Part shown: positions 5,943 through 8,228 of the stretch, piece after piece
Numbering within the stretch: the first letter of the stretch is position 1
Layout: every line of letters starts with the position of its first letter
The notes under the pieces: model-generated
Told to the model about the DNA's origin: nothing
What the model saw: the letters and a program-made list of their open reading frames with translations, nothing else
Database searches by the model: none
Program-made: the position numbers and the translations under genes
DNA from: Oscillospiraceae bacterium
GTDB lineage: Bacteria > Bacillota > Clostridia > Oscillospirales > Oscillospiraceae
Assembly (NCBI GenBank): GCA_017620315.1
Contig: JAFZQQ010000397.1
Location: 1 to 8,228, forward strand
DNA length: 8,228 nt
Reading direction: 5' to 3'

Positions 5943-6779
5943 TTGTCCGATTACCTTGAAAAGCACCGTTTTGTAAGGGGCATCGCGCTTCTCGTCCGGC
6001 GTTATTACGATCACCATGTCGCGCGGGACAGCGCCGCGCTGACCTACTATCTGCTCTTTGCCATCTTCCCGCTGCTGATCTTCCTCAACAATCTCGTGGG
6101 GCTTCTGTCCTTTGACGTTGAGACCATTCTTTCGGAGCTTTCGCGCATCGTGCCGCGCGAGGTGGTCGACCTGATCGGGCAGTACATCGGCTATGTCTCC
6201 CGTGTGTCGAGCCGTTCGCTTTTGTGGTTCAGCCTGGTCTTTACGGTCTATTTTCCCTTTCGCGCCGCCAACGCGCTTTTTCTCTCGGTGCGCAAGGCAT
6301 ACGGCTCGGGCCCTCCCGTGCACTATTTGCGCTATCAGCTCCGCGTGCTGCTCTTTACGGTGCTGCTCATCGTCACTCTGGTGCTCTCGCTCGTTATCGC
6401 CACGGTGGGCAGGCGCGCGCTGGACTTCGTATCCGGCTATATCTATCTCAGCGAGGCGGTTATCCGCCTGTGGTCGTGGCTGCGCTTCGTTTTCCTCGCC
6501 TTTGTCCTGTTTGCGATCATAGCGCTGCTTTACGCGCTTGCGCCGGATATGCGCGACCTTCGCCGCAGCACAATGCCAGGCGTGATATTCTCGCTCATAT
6601 CCGGCTTGGCGCTCTCGGCCCTCTTTTCTCTCTATGTCGAGCGCGCAGCGCGCTATTCGCTCATATACGGCTCCATCGGCGGCGTCATCGTCGTGCTTTT
6701 GTGGCTTTATCTCACCGCCACCGTGCTTATCATGGGTGCGGAATTCAACAGTGTTCTGTTAAAGGAGAATACAACATGA
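5943..6779 (+). CDS. YihY/BrkB-family polytopic inner-membrane protein
   Basis: A 278-residue membrane protein of the YihY/BrkB family (once misassigned as ribonuclease BN). Six hydrophobic helices are visible: about 33-55, 92-115, 133-155, 178-200, 211-232 and 243-265. Family landmarks are the DSAALTYYLLFAIFPLL segment after the N-terminal basic helix (29-45), an ALAPDMRDLRRSTMPG loop (198-213) and the C-terminal YGSIGGVIVVLLWLY...MGAEFN block (242-269). Molecular function is not established for the family. The start is a TTG at 5943, 5 nt after GGAG; no in-frame ATG or GTG near the N-terminus offers a better choice, and the conserved N-terminal helix requires this region. Its stop overlaps the trkA start (ATGA), so it is translationally coupled to potassium uptake genes. 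Family call is firm; a link to ion or osmotic homeostasis is inferred from context. Confidence 0.93.
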   Translation: MSDYLEKHRFVRGIALLVRRYYDHHVARDSAALTYYLLFAIFPLLIFLNNLVGLLSFDVETILSELSRIVPREVVDLIGQYIGYVSRVSSRSLLWFSLVFTVYFPFRAANALFLSVRKAYGSGPPVHYLRYQLRVLLFTVLLIVTLVLSLVIATVGRRALDFVSGYIYLSEAVIRLWSWLRFVFLAFVLFAIIALLYALAPDMRDLRRSTMPGVIFSLISGLALSALFSLYVERAARYSLIYGSIGGVIVVLLWLYLTATVLIMGAEFNSVLLKENTT

Positions 6780-8134
6780 AGATTTTGATCGTCGGCCTCG
6801 GCAAGGTCGGCTTTGCCATCGCCCAGCAGCTTGAGGGCGAAAACCACGATCTCACGCTGGTTGACGCCGACGTTGAGGCGCTGCGGCGCGCAGAAAACAG
6901 TATCGACGCCATGTTCGTCCCCGGCAACGGCGCGGGCGTCAGCGTGCTGCTGCAGGCCGGCGTGCGCGACAGCGATCTCGTTATCGCCGTCACCGAAAAC
7001 GACGAGGTCAACCTGATCTGCTGTCTGATGGCGAAAAAGCTCGGCGCGAAGCGGACGGTCGCCCGCGTCAGGAACCCCGAATACTTCCGCGAGGCGTCGG
7101 TGCTGCGCCGCGAGATCGGTCTCGACCTGACCATCAACCCCGAATATGCCGCCGCGCAGGAGATCTCGCGTATCCTCCGCGTGCCCGCCGCGTTCAGCGT
7201 TGAAAGTCTCGCCCGCGGTTTGGTCGAACTGATCGGCTTTCAGGTGACCGAGGGCGGCGCAATGGCCGGCGTATCGCTGACCGACTACAACCGCCGCAAC
7301 CCCGGCAGCATACTGATGTGCGCCGCAAGGCGCGGGGACGAGATCATCGTTCCCAACGGAAGCTTCGTTCCCATGCCGGGCGATCTTGTCTACGTCATCG
7401 GTTCCCCGAGCGAGACGACGCGGGTGCTGAAAAGTACCGGCAAGAACATCGCCCCCGTGCGCCGCGTATCCATACTCGGCGGCGGACGCGTCGCGCTCTA
7501 CCTCGCGTGGGCGATGGAGAACACCGGCGCGCGCCTGACCATCGTCGAGCAGAACAGCGAGCGCTGCTTGGCGCTTGCCGAAAAGCTGCCCGGAGCGACG
7601 ATCATCCAGGGCGACGGAACGGATCATGAGCTGCTTGACACCGAGGGTATCTTCGACTGCGACGCCTTTGTCTCGCTCACCGGAAGGGACGAGGAGAACC
7701 TTCTTATGGCGCTCACCGCCAAACACGCGGGAGTCAAAAAGGTGCTGCCGAAGATGTCGCGTCCGAATTACATGGCTCTGCTGCGCGAGCTGGGGCTTGA
7801 GACTGTGATAAGCCCCAAGGACATAACCGCCAACTTCATCTCACGCTACGTCCGCGGGCTTGCCAACTCGCAGGGCAGCGCCGTCGAGAGCCTGCACAAG
7901 ATACTCGACGGCTCGCTTGAGGCGGTGGAGTTCATTGCCACGGAGGCGACGCATTTCCTCGACACGCCTCTCAAGCATCTGCACCTCAAACGCGGGCTGC
8001 TCGTCGCGGCCATCGTCCACGACAACAAGGTCTGCATCCCGGACGGCAATTCGCAGATCCGCGCGCTCGACCGCGTTATCATCGTGGCGCGCGAGCTGTT
8101 TTTGCAAGACCTCAATGACATACTGGAGCGTTGA
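6776..8134 (+). CDS. trkA: TrkA, NAD-binding regulatory subunit of Trk potassium uptake
   Basis: A 452-residue peripheral membrane protein that binds NAD(H)/ATP and gates the TrkH K+ channel. It has the full two-repeat TrkA layout: RCK_N domain 1 (1-125) opening with the Rossmann motif GLGKVG (7-12) and an acidic nucleotide-binding Asp30; RCK_C domain 1 (about 140-220); RCK_N domain 2 (229-345) with GGGRVA (235-240) and Glu258 at the end of the second strand; and RCK_C domain 2 (about 370-452). The second glycine motif has Ala where the third Gly is usual, consistent with the second repeat being the weaker nucleotide site in many TrkA proteins. The ATG at 6776 is 8 nt after AAAGGAG and overlaps the preceding stop by 4 nt. 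The reading frame is open for about 550 nt further upstream, but that part is a shadow of the YihY-family gene. trkH follows after 3 nt. Confidence 0.97.
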   Translation: MKILIVGLGKVGFAIAQQLEGENHDLTLVDADVEALRRAENSIDAMFVPGNGAGVSVLLQAGVRDSDLVIAVTENDEVNLICCLMAKKLGAKRTVARVRNPEYFREASVLRREIGLDLTINPEYAAAQEISRILRVPAAFSVESLARGLVELIGFQVTEGGAMAGVSLTDYNRRNPGSILMCAARRGDEIIVPNGSFVPMPGDLVYVIGSPSETTRVLKSTGKNIAPVRRVSILGGGRVALYLAWAMENTGARLTIVEQNSERCLALAEKLPGATIIQGDGTDHELLDTEGIFDCDAFVSLTGRDEENLLMALTAKHAGVKKVLPKMSRPNYMALLRELGLETVISPKDITANFISRYVRGLANSQGSAVESLHKILDGSLEAVEFIATEATHFLDTPLKHLHLKRGLLVAAIVHDNKVCIPDGNSQIRALDRVIIVARELFLQDLNDILER

Positions 8135-8137
8135 TCA

Positions 8138-8228
8138 ATGAACCATAAGCTGATTGTGCGCGTGGTGGGGCTTATCATCGGTATAGAGGCGGTATGCATG
8201 CTGCCGAGCATTATTATCGCGCTTGTCG
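8138..8228 (+). CDS. trkH: TrkH-family K+ channel subunit, N-terminal fragment (cut by window end)
   Basis: Thirty codons are visible, beginning MNHKLIVRVVGLIIGIEAVCM and continuing into LPSIIIALV: a short basic N-terminus followed by a hydrophobic helix. The pattern (basic start, VGxLLxxxxxxMLxP-like first helix) is that of TrkH, the pore-forming partner of TrkA. The ATG at 8138 lies 3 nt after the trkA stop, with GGAG (8125-8128) 9 nt upstream inside trkA. The pore loops lie outside the window, so the call rests on the first helix and on the strong trkA-trkH gene-order precedent. Confidence 0.85.
   Translation, partial: MNHKLIVRVVGLIIGIEAVCMLPSIIIALV

Noticed and set aside
6224..6775. In-frame extension upstream of trkA
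   Set aside because: It lies within the YihY-family gene in another frame and has low-complexity Arg/Ala/Leu composition. The trkA Rossmann motif begins right at the ATG at 6776, which has its own Shine-Dalgarno.

Overview
The window is GC-rich and gene-dense. It holds nine protein genes in two divergent, tightly packed transcription units and no RNA genes, mobile elements or CRISPR. Purine-rich Shine-Dalgarno sites precede most genes, two genes use non-ATG starts (GTG for mgtE, TTG for the YihY-family gene), and the content (M29 aminopeptidases, MgtE, TrkA/TrkH, a YhfC-family membrane protease) suits a high-GC Clostridia-type Bacillota, perhaps a gut Oscillospirales relative. That placement is an inference from gene content; no marker gene is present.

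Minus-strand unit (transcribed right to left from a promoter near 5840): mgtE (Mg2+ channel), two tandem M29 aminopeptidase paralogs, a gamma-carbonic-anhydrase-like hexapeptide protein, a YhfC-family polytopic membrane protease, and a pseudouridine-kinase-like PfkB sugar kinase that runs off the left edge. Gaps between these genes are 12, 34, 45, 16 and 16 nt, and several stop codons abut or overlap the next Shine-Dalgarno, so they look like one operon.

Plus-strand unit (left to right from an extended -10 promoter near 5905): a YihY/BrkB-family membrane protein, trkA (overlapping it by 4 nt, ATGA) and the first 30 codons of trkH. This is a K+ uptake operon led by a membrane protein of uncertain function.

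The 179-nt divergent region (5764-5942) carries a near-consensus promoter for the mgtE unit, an imperfect inverted repeat over its -10 and start site, and the plus-strand promoter. The mgtE leader is only about 45 nt, too short for an M-box riboswitch.

Most of the window is recognisable housekeeping. The most unusual feature is the aminopeptidase pair. The two copies are both 409 residues, align without gaps and are about 62% identical by hand count. The downstream copy has replaced two residues that match catalytic positions of the M29 family (the expected catalytic Tyr is Asn, and one expected metal-ligand Glu is Ala). It may be an inactive or altered partner of the intact copy.
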